From assembly GCA_020441905.1 (NCBI GenBank), contig JAGRLG010000040.1:33128-97127 (forward strand): a stretch of DNA of 64,000 nt, in the 5' to 3' direction. The DNA comes from Rhodobiaceae bacterium. Lineage in GTDB: Bacteria; Pseudomonadota; Alphaproteobacteria; Rhizobiales; NORP267. Under the pieces are notes generated by a model. That model ran no database searches. It was not told the origin of the DNA and was given only the letters and a program-made list of their open reading frames with translations. Positions 15,222 through 23,983 of the stretch are shown here, one piece after another. How positions within the stretch are numbered: position 1 is the first letter of the stretch; every line of letters starts with the position of its first letter. The position numbers and the translations under genes are program-made.

Positions 15222-16022
15222 TCACCGGTTGGCCGGGGTGACCATGGCTGGCGCTTCGATAATGTGAATGCCGCTTGCACCGGATCGATAGCCCGGCTGG
15301 CTGGACGGCATCGGCGGCCGCTGGCCATTGGCAGCAGCCAGTTGCGGCGCGGCGTCGCTGTCATAAATGCCGAGGATCTCGATCATCAGCGCCGAGCGGT
15401 CGGTAAGGTCGCGAAGGGCCAGGCGGGCCTCCGATTCCAGCCGGTCGGGGGCTTCGATGCTGCCGCGGTCCATGGCATAGGCGTAGGCATTTATCCGGGT
15501 ATCGGTGGCGTCGACGATCTTGGCGATCGCGGTGCGGTTGGCCTGCGCCCGGGCGGTGACGGTCTTGTCGGCGCCGGGAACCGCGCCCTCAGCCAGGTCT
15601 GCCAGGCGCATCCTTTCGCGATCATCGCGGGCGACGCGGAACGCGATCTCCGCCAGGGGCGGCAGCAACTGGTCATCATCGCGGATATCCGAGATCATCT
15701 GCGCCCAGAACGAGGAATTGGAGGCGCGGCGCTGAAAACGGATGGCGGCATAGTTGTATTTTTCGTCGCCGCGGCCGGCGGTGTTGAGAAAGTGATAGGC
15801 ACGGGTGCGCAATTCGCGCTCGTCGTCGGTAAGCGTGGAGCCGACCAGCGCTTCGTCTTCATTGGTAAAACTGCCAAACCCGGTGGAATGGAAGCCGAGA
15901 ACGGCAAATGGCGGCGCCACCGGCCGGCCGAGATCGCCAATGCGGGTGCAACCGGCAGCGCCGAGCGCCATTAACGCAATCACGAGGACGCCGCGGCCGG
16001 TTCGCACGATTTCCAGTCTCAC
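15222..16022 (-). CDS. Lipoprotein of unknown function
   Basis: The 266-aa product has a lipoprotein signal: RTGRGVLVIALMALGAAGC with the lipobox Cys at residue 25. The mature part is helical and charged (FNEDEALVG-type segments, ERELRTRAYHFLN, FWAQMISDIRDDDQLLPPLAEIAF), and ends in a Pro/Gln-rich tail. I do not recognise the family. It would sit on the periplasmic face of the inner or outer membrane. A small gene follows upstream by four bases. Confidence 0.7.
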   Translation of the reverse strand: MRLEIVRTGRGVLVIALMALGAAGCTRIGDLGRPVAPPFAVLGFHSTGFGSFTNEDEALVGSTLTDDERELRTRAYHFLNTAGRGDEKYNYAAIRFQRRASNSSFWAQMISDIRDDDQLLPPLAEIAFRVARDDRERMRLADLAEGAVPGADKTVTARAQANRTAIAKIVDATDTRINAYAYAMDRGSIEAPDRLESEARLALRDLTDRSALMIEILGIYDSDAAPQLAAANGQRPPMPSSQPGYRSGASGIHIIEAPAMVTPANR

Positions 16023-16025
16023 AGC

Positions 16026-16229
16026 CTATTTTCCGCCCGTCTTGTGGCGGGGGCCGCGCTTGCCCGGCGGCGCCGGGAGGCGCGAAGCGAGATCGAACTC
16101 GTCATGCTCGACCCGCACGCCGGGGAATATGAAAATTTCGCAGGAATGGGAACTACTGCCGGACGCGGGGCGCGGCTTGTTCAAAGTACCCGAGCAACGT
16201 TTGGGTATGAATTCCAGGATTGTCGCCAT
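16026..16229 (-). CDS. Small conserved-looking protein (FPGVR motif)
   Basis: The 67-aa product begins MATILEFIPKRCSG and contains CEIFIFPGVRVEHDEFDLASRLP, then a basic tail. Small Hyphomicrobiales proteins with an ILEF start and a central IFFPGVRxE motif are common and of unknown function. The ATG is preceded by AGGAGAGAG. The gene lies four bases upstream of the lipoprotein gene, so both are likely in one unit. Confidence 0.6.
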   Translation of the reverse strand: MATILEFIPKRCSGTLNKPRPASGSSSHSCEIFIFPGVRVEHDEFDLASRLPAPPGKRGPRHKTGGK

Positions 16230-16454
16230 GGTCTTCACTCTCTCCTGCCCGGCGCGGCGACAAACTGGCCAACGACGGGCCCGAAAATGTGGCGGTGCCG
16301 GAACCCGAACCCCGACTTGAAGGCCCAATCCGGACTGCCGATTACATCCATTTAATCTTCGTCAAGGTTAAGAAAGCGATAACGGTTGTCGGCTAGCATA
16401 TTGCCCAAAGGCGGCGCTGGGCTGGCGCCGCTGCCAAGGGGAGATCAGGTTTCC

Positions 16455-17753
16455 ATGAAATTCACACAGTCTGGCGGGACCAAGTCGAGCTTGGGTTCGG
16501 CAAGCGTTTCCACGAATAATGACGGCCGCCACCGCCGCGATGCCGTCTTGCGCGTCCTTACCGATCTTTTCGTCCTCGACGGCGACCGGCAGGCCCCGGA
16601 CGAGCGGGCGCGCCAGGAAGAACTGATGATCGCGCTGGCCAGCGAGGCTGGCATGGTCATGCGCCAGGAAGTGGCGGAGCGTCTGGCTCCGCTGGCCAAT
16701 CCGCCGGCGCGCCTGATCTCCATGCTGGCGCGCGATATCATCGCCGTCGCCGCCCCCATCCTGCGCCATTGCGAGGGGCTGGAGGATCTCAAGATTGCCG
16801 ACATCGTGCTGACCACCAGCGTCAAGCATGCGCGCGCCGCCGCCGAACGCGCTTTGCCCGGCATTGCCACCGCCGAGGCGATCATCGCCATCGAGGACCG
16901 CGAGGCGATCCTGACCCTGATCGCCAATCAAAACGTCATTTTCTCCAAGGCGGCGCTGGAGCGGCTGTGCCGGCTGGCCCGCAACGACGCGGTAATCGCC
17001 AACAAGCTGATGGCGCGCGGCGCGATGCCGCCAATGGCGGCGGCAACGCTGTTCTGGAGCGCCGACAGCACCCGGCGCGAGGCCATTATCGCGCGTCTGG
17101 AAAAAGAGCCGAGCTGGCCGCTGGACCTGTCGCAGATGCAGCCGCCAATGCGGGTTGCCGATGCGCGGAGCCGCCACGCTGCCCATCGCGGCTTGCTGGC
17201 GGTGCTGAAGGCCGGCCGGCGCGACGATTTCCGCGCCATCTTCGGCCGCGCCATGGGCCTCAAGCCGCAGCTCGAGGAGCGCATATTCGCCGACAAGGGC
17301 GGCGAGACATTCGCCATTGCTTGCCGCGCGGCCGGATTTGCCGAACAGGAGTTCGCGACGCTCCTGCTGCTCTACAACCGGGAAATCGGCAGTTCCGTGC
17401 AGCGGGTGTTTGCGCTGCGCGGCTTCTTCGCCGCGGTCAGCGAAGACCTGGCATGGCGCATGATCACGGCCTGGAACGCCAGCCTGCCGCGAAAAAGCGC
17501 GGCAACGGCAACCGCCGGCGCCAGCCCGGAACAGATCAGAACGGCCTTGCACAATGCCGAGATCGTGGTCGCCGAGACGGCGGCGCAGGCCCGCCCGGCG
17601 CTGCCTTTGCGCGGTGCCATGTACGAACCGGTCGGCGTGCGCGCCGAGCGGGTGAGCGCCGTGCCACCGGCGCGCCCCGTGCATCCGGCAAGCGAGCATG
17701 CCGCCACCCTGCCAAGGGGAAGCGGGCGCACGGCCGGCGGCGGACGGCGCTGA
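16455..17753 (+). CDS. DUF2336 domain protein
   Basis: This 432-aa soluble helical protein has the DUF2336 pattern: RRDAVLRVLTDLFV, MIALASEAGMVMRQEVAERLAPLANPPARLISMLARDIIAVAAPIL, and repeated short helices of the form AIIAIEDREAILTLIANQNVIFSKAALERL, which resemble HEAT-like repeats. The last 80 residues are low-complexity. DUF2336 proteins are typical of alphaproteobacteria; function unknown. I use the ATG at 16455 preceded by AGGGGAGATCAGG. Confidence 0.85.
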   Translation: MKFTQSGGTKSSLGSASVSTNNDGRHRRDAVLRVLTDLFVLDGDRQAPDERARQEELMIALASEAGMVMRQEVAERLAPLANPPARLISMLARDIIAVAAPILRHCEGLEDLKIADIVLTTSVKHARAAAERALPGIATAEAIIAIEDREAILTLIANQNVIFSKAALERLCRLARNDAVIANKLMARGAMPPMAAATLFWSADSTRREAIIARLEKEPSWPLDLSQMQPPMRVADARSRHAAHRGLLAVLKAGRRDDFRAIFGRAMGLKPQLEERIFADKGGETFAIACRAAGFAEQEFATLLLLYNREIGSSVQRVFALRGFFAAVSEDLAWRMITAWNASLPRKSAATATAGASPEQIRTALHNAEIVVAETAAQARPALPLRGAMYEPVGVRAERVSAVPPARPVHPASEHAATLPRGSGRTAGGGRR

Positions 17754-17761
17754 CCGCCCGG

Positions 17762-18121
17762 TCAGCTCTGACGGTCTTCGCCCCGCACCAGGTGATCGGC
17801 TAGAAGGTGGCGGCCGTCGCGGTCTTCAACCGCCAAAACCCAGAGGTCTGAGTCAAACTCGGCCTCACGGGCGATCAGGGCATCGGCATCGCCTTCCGCC
17901 AGCCAGGCGCCATCGCGGGCCGGGATCCACTTGCGCTCGCCATCGCCGGTCAGCATTTGCGGAGCGGGAACGAAGAGGCGGGTGCGCTCGCCGGCGGCCA
18001 CCAGCTTGATGAATATGGCGCCGGCGGAAGGATCGCCGCGACGCGCGACAACGGCAAAAATGCCGTGGCTGGCGCATTGGCGCAGATAGGCGGCAACCCA
18101 TATTTCCGATTTCAGGCGCAT
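17762..18121 (-). CDS. DUF1491 family protein
   Basis: The 119-aa product begins MRLKSEIWVAAYLRQCASHGIFAVVARRGDPSAGAIFIKLV and ends with FDSDLWVLAVEDRDGRHLLAD, the DUF1491 signature. This small family is almost confined to alphaproteobacteria and has no known function. It lies beside the peptidoglycan-binding protein and sensor kinase, a neighbourhood kept in many Hyphomicrobiales. Confidence 0.88.
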   Translation of the reverse strand: MRLKSEIWVAAYLRQCASHGIFAVVARRGDPSAGAIFIKLVAAGERTRLFVPAPQMLTGDGERKWIPARDGAWLAEGDADALIAREAEFDSDLWVLAVEDRDGRHLLADHLVRGEDRQS

Positions 18122-18191
18122 GACGGGGCTTGTTGCACGCCCGGCCCGCAACTGTCGAGGCCGATCGAGGGGGCAGCGGCCCGGCCTGCCA

Positions 18192-18866
18192 TCACCCGGC
18201 GCTGTTTTCCTCAAGCGGGATGCCGGAGGCGGCAGAGAGTTCGCGCACCAGCGGCGCGGTCATTTCGCCGGTCACCGGCAGGCCGCGGTCGCGCTGGAAA
18301 CGCTCTATGGCGCGGCGCGTGTCGCCGTCCAGCTGTCCGGAAACGGCGCCGGGAGCATATCCCAGATTGACGAGCACCATCTGCACCGCACGCACGCGGC
18401 GCTGCTCCGCGCTCAGCGGCTGGGGCCGGCGCACCGCCGGGCCATCGCCGTTCGACTTGCGGGCATGGGCCAGCAGGGCCTCGTCGGCAACCGCGACCGG
18501 GGCGAGGCCATGGGCCTTGCGATAGGACATGACGGCGTAGTGCGTTCGCGGGCCGTCGAGGCCGTCAATAGCGCCGTCATAAAACCCCATGTCGAACAGG
18601 GCGCGCTGGAGGCTGGCGAGCTGCTCGCCGCGCAGCGGCGGCGACTTGTTCGCGGACGGCGCCGGGTCCGCCGCGGCGGTGGCGATATTTGCCGCGCCGC
18701 CACTGGCTGTGGCCGGGCCCTGCGCCGACAGCACGGCTGGCAACTGGGCCGGCACGGCAAACAGGGGGGCGGGATGGCGTCCCTCCTGGAGCCATAGCGC
18801 ATTGACCCAGACCGTGCCCACCAGGAGGGCACCGATCGCGATCGACTTTCTAGCCCTGACCTTCAT
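18192..18866 (-). CDS. Membrane-anchored protein with two peptidoglycan-binding domains
   Basis: The 224-aa product has an N-terminal membrane helix (SIAIGALLVGTVWVNALWL) followed by a linker and two PG_binding_1 domains. The first is LASLQRALFDMGFYDGAIDGLDGPRTHYAVMSYRKAHGL; the second is VRAVQMVLVNLGYAPGAVSGQLDGDTRRAIERFQRDRGLPVTGEM. Such proteins hold the envelope to the cell wall from the periplasm. The start at 18866 precedes the basic MKVRARKS stretch. The gene lies downstream of the sensor kinase gene. Confidence 0.88.
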   Translation of the reverse strand: MKVRARKSIAIGALLVGTVWVNALWLQEGRHPAPLFAVPAQLPAVLSAQGPATASGGAANIATAAADPAPSANKSPPLRGEQLASLQRALFDMGFYDGAIDGLDGPRTHYAVMSYRKAHGLAPVAVADEALLAHARKSNGDGPAVRRPQPLSAEQRRVRAVQMVLVNLGYAPGAVSGQLDGDTRRAIERFQRDRGLPVTGEMTAPLVRELSAASGIPLEENSAG

Positions 18867-18898
18867 TGGTACCCTCCTTTCAATCCCGTCCGCCGTTT

Positions 18899-20812
18899 TC
18901 AGGCCAGACGCTTCAGCGCGACAATATTGCCGTCTCCGGACCTCGTTTCCGCTTCTTCGCGTTGCGGCAGGCACACGGTGACGGCAGTGCCGCGCCCCGG
19001 TTCGCTGTCGATTTCGATGCTGCCGCCATGGAGCCGGGCCAGGGCGCCGGCAAGCGCCAGGCCAAGACCGGCGCCCTCATGGGCACGGTTGTAGGAATCG
19101 TCGGCGAGCGCAAATGGCTTTCCCAGGCGCGGCAGATCGCCGGGCGAAATGCCGATGCCCTGATCGGCCACCGTCAGCGCGACGTCATTGCCGCGCCGCG
19201 CCGCCGTCAACAGCACCCTGCCCGGCTTGCCGGAAAACTTGATGGCATTGGACAACAGGCTGTCGATGATGCGGGCGAGCGCGCGGTGATCGGCGCAAAT
19301 CTCGCCGATGCCGCCGTCGATCCTGGTTTCCAGCTCCAGTCCGGCGCCGGCAGCCGCTTCGCCATGGGCCGCGCAGCTGGCGGCAAACATCTCGTCGAGC
19401 GCGACGGGCTGAATGTCGAGTTCGTAGTCGCCCGATTCGAGACGCGACATTTCCAGGACATGGCTGACCATGCCAAGGAGCCGCTTGCCGCTTGCGGTGA
19501 TAATGCCGGCATATTCGCCGCGCCGCGCCGGATCGGTTTGGCCGCCAGCGCCGAGGATCTCGGAAAAGCCGATGATGGCATTGAGCGGGGTGCGCAACTC
19601 GTGGCTCATATTGGCCAGGAAGCGGCTTTTGGCGCGGTTGGCGGCCTCGGCCTCGTCGCGCGCCAGTTCGAGGGCCTGCTCATAGGCCTTGCGATCGGTG
19701 ATATCGCGGCTGACGGCGACGACGCCGCGAATGCCGCGGCTGGCAAAAGGATCGTCCAGGATCACCGGGCGGCAGCGCATTTCGATCCAGACGGCGGGCA
19801 TCTGTCCTGCCTCCGGCGCCGGCACTGGCACTGGCACTGGCACTGGCACTGGCCCGGGGCCGTGGCCGGAACCGGAGCAGGCAGGCAGACGGCGGTCGGT
19901 GCGCAGGCGGAATTCGACGCGGGTCGGCTCGCCGCTATGGGCGGCGCGGGAAATCGCGGTCAGGAAAGCCGGCCGGTCGGCAACGAGCACGCAGTCCAGC
20001 AGGCCGTCATTGACCAGTTCGTCCGCCGGCACCCCGATCATGCGTTCGGCGCCCTGGGAAATGAAGGTGACGCCGCCGTCGACGCTGTGGCAGGAGATCA
20101 TGTCGGTGGCGTTTTCGGCCAGAAGCCGGTACTGGCGCTCGCCGGCGCGCACCGCATGCTCGGATTCGGAATGAACCTTGTGGGTGGTGACGGCTAGGCC
20201 GCCGGCATAGAGAATCGCCGAAAGGATCCCGAACAGCCGCATGGTCTGGGCGTCGGCGAAGAGCGCGCGTGGCGGCGGCAGCAAGCCGGCATATTCGACC
20301 GCCAGCAGCCCCAGCAGGGCCGCGCAGGCCAGCGCCGCGGCGGCGATGACCGTGCGCCGCGACAAGGACAGGGCCGCCTCCACCGGGATAACGGCAAACC
20401 ACGGCAGCAGGAAGGACGCCGCGCCTCCGGTGAGGGCGGCGCCAAAAGTGACCAGCCCGGTCAGATTGACGAGGGACAGCAACTGGGCCTTTTCATAGCT
20501 GCCGCTGCGCGAGAGCATAAAGGCAATGGCAATCGGCGAGACGAACCAGGCGAAGGCCAGGCCCTCGGCAAGACCGGGGGCGCCATAGACAGCCATATAG
20601 ACCGGCAGCGCCAGAAGGGCCGCGCAGCCGCCCATTACATGCGAGGCGATGAAGCCGCGATGGCGCGCCGCCGCCAGCCGGTCGGCGCGGGCGGACGGGT
20701 GCACAAGGCCGTCGACAAAGGCGGCAAGTCCGCGTGTAGGGTCCAAATCACTCACCGGGTACAAACGCAAATACGCGCGTTCTTTCATTTTCAGCTGCGC
20801 CAATGCTGGCAT
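18899..20812 (-). CDS. Membrane PAS sensor histidine kinase with Pro-Val repeat
   Basis: The 637-aa kinase has about six membrane helices in residues 50-200, a PAS domain near 230-375 and a kinase core. The core shows the H box SHELRTPLNAIIGFSEIL, N box SLLSNAIKFSGKPG, and G boxes DQGIGIS and GAGLGLAL. The H box is of the DivJ/PleC/PdhS style, so a DivK-like partner is plausible (inference). Inside the PAS domain a (Pro-Val) run, encoded by five GGCACT units on the plus strand, interrupts the fold. The start is ambiguous; ATG at 20812 has AAAGG upstream, and 20857 is an alternative. Confidence 0.9.
   Translation of the reverse strand: MPALAQLKMKERAYLRLYPVSDLDPTRGLAAFVDGLVHPSARADRLAAARHRGFIASHVMGGCAALLALPVYMAVYGAPGLAEGLAFAWFVSPIAIAFMLSRSGSYEKAQLLSLVNLTGLVTFGAALTGGAASFLLPWFAVIPVEAALSLSRRTVIAAAALACAALLGLLAVEYAGLLPPPRALFADAQTMRLFGILSAILYAGGLAVTTHKVHSESEHAVRAGERQYRLLAENATDMISCHSVDGGVTFISQGAERMIGVPADELVNDGLLDCVLVADRPAFLTAISRAAHSGEPTRVEFRLRTDRRLPACSGSGHGPGPVPVPVPVPVPAPEAGQMPAVWIEMRCRPVILDDPFASRGIRGVVAVSRDITDRKAYEQALELARDEAEAANRAKSRFLANMSHELRTPLNAIIGFSEILGAGGQTDPARRGEYAGIITASGKRLLGMVSHVLEMSRLESGDYELDIQPVALDEMFAASCAAHGEAAAGAGLELETRIDGGIGEICADHRALARIIDSLLSNAIKFSGKPGRVLLTAARRGNDVALTVADQGIGISPGDLPRLGKPFALADDSYNRAHEGAGLGLALAGALARLHGGSIEIDSEPGRGTAVTVCLPQREEAETRSGDGNIVALKRLA
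19821..19850. repeat. Hexanucleotide repeat (GGCACT)5 inside the PAS domain
   Basis: Five exact GGCACT units in a row. On the coding strand they read as (AGTGCC), giving Pro-Val pairs in the kinase. The unit is a multiple of three, so changes in copy number would lengthen or shorten the protein by dipeptides without a frameshift. Confidence 0.9.
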
Positions 20813-20857
20813 TGCGCCTTTAAGGAAGGATGAAACCGGCGGCGCCCGATCCCCCAT

Positions 20858-21292
20858 CCGCCCGCCAGAACGGGAAAAAACACCAACTTTTCGCGGCGAT
20901 TGCGGTCATGGTTAACGTCGCGTAAACGGTCCTGGCCCGGCCCAGGATGGGGCGCGCGGGCGGCGGGCGGCAACGCGGCAGCGCGCCTGGGCGAGGGCCG
21001 GATGCGGCGGCTGCGCCGGCGGCGAAACTGACGATTCCTGGTAAACCATTGTAATTGAATATATTTTTTTCCTGGCGGAGAGCGTCTCCGGCTGCGGCCA
21101 AGGCGGAAATTCGATTCAAATTTGAATCTATATTTCAGACAATTTAAGTACAGACTGAACTATTAGAACTTTTTTCAAATGCGAATATTATTGTCTTCAA
21201 ATATGATTTAAGTTGTATCGCCGTTATTTCGATAGTATAAAATCGCCGATGCTAGAACTTGCCCCATCGAGAATATGAAAAAGGGCAAGGTC
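20858..21292. other. Intergenic region between sensor kinase and DUF5330 genes
   Basis: About 435 bases between divergent genes. The part from 21040 to 21260 is strongly AT-rich and must hold both promoters. It has a 16-bp perfect palindrome at 21113, a GGAGA/TCTCC hairpin near 21078-21090, and a direct repeat ATCGCCG near 21219 and 21242. No gene is seen. Confidence 0.6.
21113..21128. promoter_or_regulatory. Perfect 16-bp palindrome, possible operator
   Basis: GATTCAAATTTGAATC is fully self-complementary and lies in the AT-rich promoter region between the sensor kinase and DUF5330 genes. A perfect palindrome of this length suits a dimeric regulator. The regulator is not known. Confidence 0.5.
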
Positions 21293-21754
21293 ATGTTTCT
21301 CATTCGTACAGCTTTCTGGTTGTCAGTCATTATTCTTCTGCTTCCGGCCGAAGAGTCCTCCACCGGGCCGCAGCAGGCCGCGCAGGCCAACGTTGACGCG
21401 ACGTCCGTGATCAGCGCCGCGCGCTCCACCGTCTCCGACATCTCCGGGATCTGCGAGCGCAGCCCCGATGTCTGCCAGACCGGCGGCGCCGCGCTCGACA
21501 CCTTTGTCAAGAAGGCGCGCTATGGCGCCGGACTGGTCAGCCGCGCGATCTGGGGCGACACCTATTCGCCGCAGCCCAGCCGCGCCGTTCAGACTCCCCA
21601 AGGTGGCCAGATGGGCGGCCAGATGGGCGGGCAGGTGCCGCAAGCCATCAATTACGGCGGCCAGCCGTTCGCGGCGCCGGCCTCGCAGAGCACCTTGCAG
21701 CCGGCCGACCGCGCGCCGGCCTGGAGCGGCCCGACGCCGGAACGTCCGGTCTGA
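21293..21754 (+). CDS. DUF5330 domain protein
   Basis: The 153-aa product begins MFLIRTAFWLSVIILLLPA (signal peptide or anchor) and continues ANVDATSVISAARSTVSDISGICERSPDVCQTGGAALDTFVKKARYGAGLVSRAIWGD, which matches DUF5330. The C-terminal half is Gln/Gly/Pro-rich with GGQMGGQMGGQ repeats. These exported alphaproteobacterial proteins have no known function. The ATG at 21293 starts the hydrophobic helix and has AAGG upstream. The gene is next to sufE, as in many Hyphomicrobiales. Confidence 0.85.
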   Translation: MFLIRTAFWLSVIILLLPAEESSTGPQQAAQANVDATSVISAARSTVSDISGICERSPDVCQTGGAALDTFVKKARYGAGLVSRAIWGDTYSPQPSRAVQTPQGGQMGGQMGGQVPQAINYGGQPFAAPASQSTLQPADRAPAWSGPTPERPV

Positions 21755-22034
21755 TCCGCAACGCCTGAAGACCAAGGCTGCCACCGTGGGCGCATCTGGC
21801 AGGTACAGCGCCCAAGGCCGGAAGGCAGCGAAGGAAGTGAATGAATACCCGGCGGTCATTTCCGCCGAGCCGACGCCGCGGGCGGTTCAACCCTGCCCTT
21901 TCCGCCCGCGGCGACCGGCACCCCTCCTGGCCCGCCACCAGGATGAAACCCCTTGCGGCACAGCGGCAAATAATTGACTTGCCTCAATCAATCGCAAGGT
22001 GGCGCCGCTGGGCCAACCGGCCTATATTTTGGCA

Positions 22035-22505
22035 ATGAGCTCCTCACCAGACACATCGCTGCCGCCGATCGACCAGATTCTCGATGACTTCGAGTTTCTC
22101 GACGACTGGGAAGATCGCTATCGCTACGTCATCGAACTCGGACGCAAGCTGCCGCCCTTCGAGGAAACGCGGAGGACCGCGGAAAACAAGGTTCAGGGCT
22201 GCGTCAGCCAGGTCTGGCTGAGTTCGGACGTCGTGGCCGGCGGCGCCGGCAACGGCGAAGGCCCGCGCCTCACTTTCCAGGGCGACAGCGACGCCCATAT
22301 CGTGCGCGGACTGATCGCGGTGCTGTTTGCAGTCTTCAACAACCTTACTCCGGCGGAAATTCTGGAGGCCGATCCAAGCGGGGTCTTCTTCAAGCTGGGT
22401 CTGCGCGACCACCTGACGCCGCAGCGCTCCAACGGACTCAATTCCATGGTCGAGCGCGTCAAGCGCGATGCGCGGCAGGCGCAGCAGGAAACCACCGCTT
22501 CTTGA
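22035..22505 (+). CDS. sufE: Cysteine desulfuration protein SufE
   Basis: The 156-aa product accepts sulfur from the cysteine desulfurase SufS and passes it to the Fe-S scaffold. It begins MSSSPDTSLPPIDQILDDFEFLDDWEDRYRYVIELGRKLPP. The active-site Cys is in VQGCVSQVW near residue 59. Then DAHIVRGLIAVLFAVFNNLTPAEIL and FKLGLRDHLTPQRSNGLNSMVERVK complete the family pattern. No other suf gene is in the window, so it acts in trans. Confidence 0.95.
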   Translation: MSSSPDTSLPPIDQILDDFEFLDDWEDRYRYVIELGRKLPPFEETRRTAENKVQGCVSQVWLSSDVVAGGAGNGEGPRLTFQGDSDAHIVRGLIAVLFAVFNNLTPAEILEADPSGVFFKLGLRDHLTPQRSNGLNSMVERVKRDARQAQQETTAS

Positions 22506-22514
22506 GAAATATGT

Positions 22515-23375
22515 CTAGCTGCCGCCGATTTCCGGCCGGTAGTCCTCCGTGCCCCAGTGGCGGGTCCGGCGGGCAGTGGCGCCAGACGGCGCCGGACCCA
22601 TGCCATAATGGCGGGCAAGGCGGGTCAGGGCCAGCTGGAGGATGAGTTTGCCGGAGCGGACAGGCCAGTCGCGGTCGCGCTCGGCTTCTTCCAGCCCCTT
22701 GAGAAAACAACAGACATCGAGCAGGACGCCGCCCAGTTCGGGGCCCACCGCGCCAAGGGCGCGGTCAAGACGGGTGCGCGCCGCTATTGCCGCGTCGAGC
22801 AGATCGGCAGCGCCAGCAGGTCCGCCGCTGCGCCGCTTGGTACGCCCGGCGACCGGCGACCAGCTGGCGGTGATGGACGGCGTCAGCCCGGCCTTGGTGA
22901 AGTCGGCGCGCAGCCGCTCGCCGGCGGCAAACTGATAGTCGTCGATCAGCGGCACCCCGGCGCGCGATTTCCGCCGGCGCAGCCACGTCAATGGCGATTC
23001 GGCGGCGTTGACATCCAGCGTTTCAACCCGCCCGTCGACGGTAAATGGCCGTTGCTCGATCTCGCCATGCTGGCAGTGAAAGGGGTCGGATGCCGCATTG
23101 TAGCGGCGCAGCCAGGCCCTGCCGCTGGCCGACACCGCCAGAACATTGCCGCTGGCCGGCGCGACAAGATCCATCTGCCGCATTGCCGCCACCAGGCCGG
23201 CATGCAGCCTTGCCACCGCCGCGCCGTCGCGGCGCGCCAGCACCGGCGCCGCGCCCTTGCCGGAGGAAATGCAGAGGTCCTCGCGGCTCAGTCGTGTCAG
23301 CAAGGCGGCGATTCTGGCCGGGCGCATGGCGGGCGCCTTTTGCGAGACGGGGATTTTTCGCGCGGCGCCGGTCAT
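22515..23375 (-). CDS. DUF6456 domain protein
   Basis: The 286-aa protein has an N-terminal winged-helix-like half (LLTRLSREDLCISSGKGAAPVLARR, VSASGRAWLRRY) and a C-terminal DUF6456 domain: AESPLTWLRRRKSRAGVPLIDDYQFAAGERLRADF, SITASW, and LDVCCFLKGLEEAERDRDWP...LILQLALTRLARHYG. It is probably DNA-binding. Its ATG overlaps the stop of the DnaA-like gene as ATGA, so the two act together. Target unknown. Confidence 0.82.
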   Translation of the reverse strand: MTGAARKIPVSQKAPAMRPARIAALLTRLSREDLCISSGKGAAPVLARRDGAAVARLHAGLVAAMRQMDLVAPASGNVLAVSASGRAWLRRYNAASDPFHCQHGEIEQRPFTVDGRVETLDVNAAESPLTWLRRRKSRAGVPLIDDYQFAAGERLRADFTKAGLTPSITASWSPVAGRTKRRSGGPAGAADLLDAAIAARTRLDRALGAVGPELGGVLLDVCCFLKGLEEAERDRDWPVRSGKLILQLALTRLARHYGMGPAPSGATARRTRHWGTEDYRPEIGGS

Positions 23376-23830
23376 GCGCTCACCGCTTCAAGAGTGCCGA
23401 ACAGGCGCGCGCGCAGGGTCTGCTCCAGATAGTCGAGACTGGCATCGAAACGGGGATCCTCGCGGCGCTCTTCAACCAACCGGCAGGCATGGGCCACCGT
23501 TGTGCGGTCGCGGCCAAACAGACGCCCGGCATCGGTGTAGGACAGGCCAAGACCGACATGGGCCAGATACATCGCCACCTGGCGCGCCTTGGCGACATTG
23601 GCGCGGCAGCGCGTCGGCGCCTGCAACTCGCTGGCAGGCACCAGAAATGCCGAGGACACGGTGTGTGAAACCATCTGTCCGAGGCCGCTCGCGCCATGCT
23701 GGCGCCCGGCCCGGCGCTCGCGGCTCTGGCCAGGGCAAGCGCCGCCCGGGGCGGGCGGGCCGGCCCGGTTCGAAATCTGTTGGTAACCCGATGCTTTTTC
23801 TTGCCGCCCGGCATGACTTGTACCCATCAT
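23372..23830 (-). CDS. DnaA domain IV-like helix-turn-helix protein
   Basis: The 152-aa protein has a disordered first half and a C-terminal DnaA-type DNA-binding domain: RANVAKARQVAMYLAHVGLGLSYTDAGRLFGRDRTTVAHACRLVEERREDPRFD. The GRDRTTVAHA helix is the DnaA-box recognition helix in DnaA domain IV. No ATPase domain is present. I use the second ATG of a pair at 23830, with GGGAG upstream. Its stop overlaps the DUF6456 start. It may compete with DnaA at DnaA boxes or be a separate regulator (inference). Confidence 0.82.
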   Translation of the reverse strand: MMGTSHAGRQEKASGYQQISNRAGPPAPGGACPGQSRERRAGRQHGASGLGQMVSHTVSSAFLVPASELQAPTRCRANVAKARQVAMYLAHVGLGLSYTDAGRLFGRDRTTVAHACRLVEERREDPRFDASLDYLEQTLRARLFGTLEAVSA

Positions 23831-23883
23831 CACCACCATTCTCCCGTGTGCCCACTGTATACTCTTGTCTAGGTTGTAGGAAT

Positions 23884-23903
23884 AAATCCTTATTTGTGGA
23901 TTT
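23884..23903. promoter_or_regulatory. Inverted repeat between the DnaA-like gene and the XRE gene
   Basis: AAATCC-N8-GGATTT is a perfect 6-bp inverted repeat in the AT-rich region between these divergent genes. The right part, TGTGGATTT at 23895-23903, differs from the DnaA-box complement TGTGGATAA at two positions. It could be an operator for either regulator or a weak DnaA box. Confidence 0.4.
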
Positions 23904-23983
23904 TTACCGATTTTGTAATCACCGGGGATAACTTTTTGCGGTAACGGAACAGGGTCGAATGAAAACAAGAGAATGGGGGCGTC

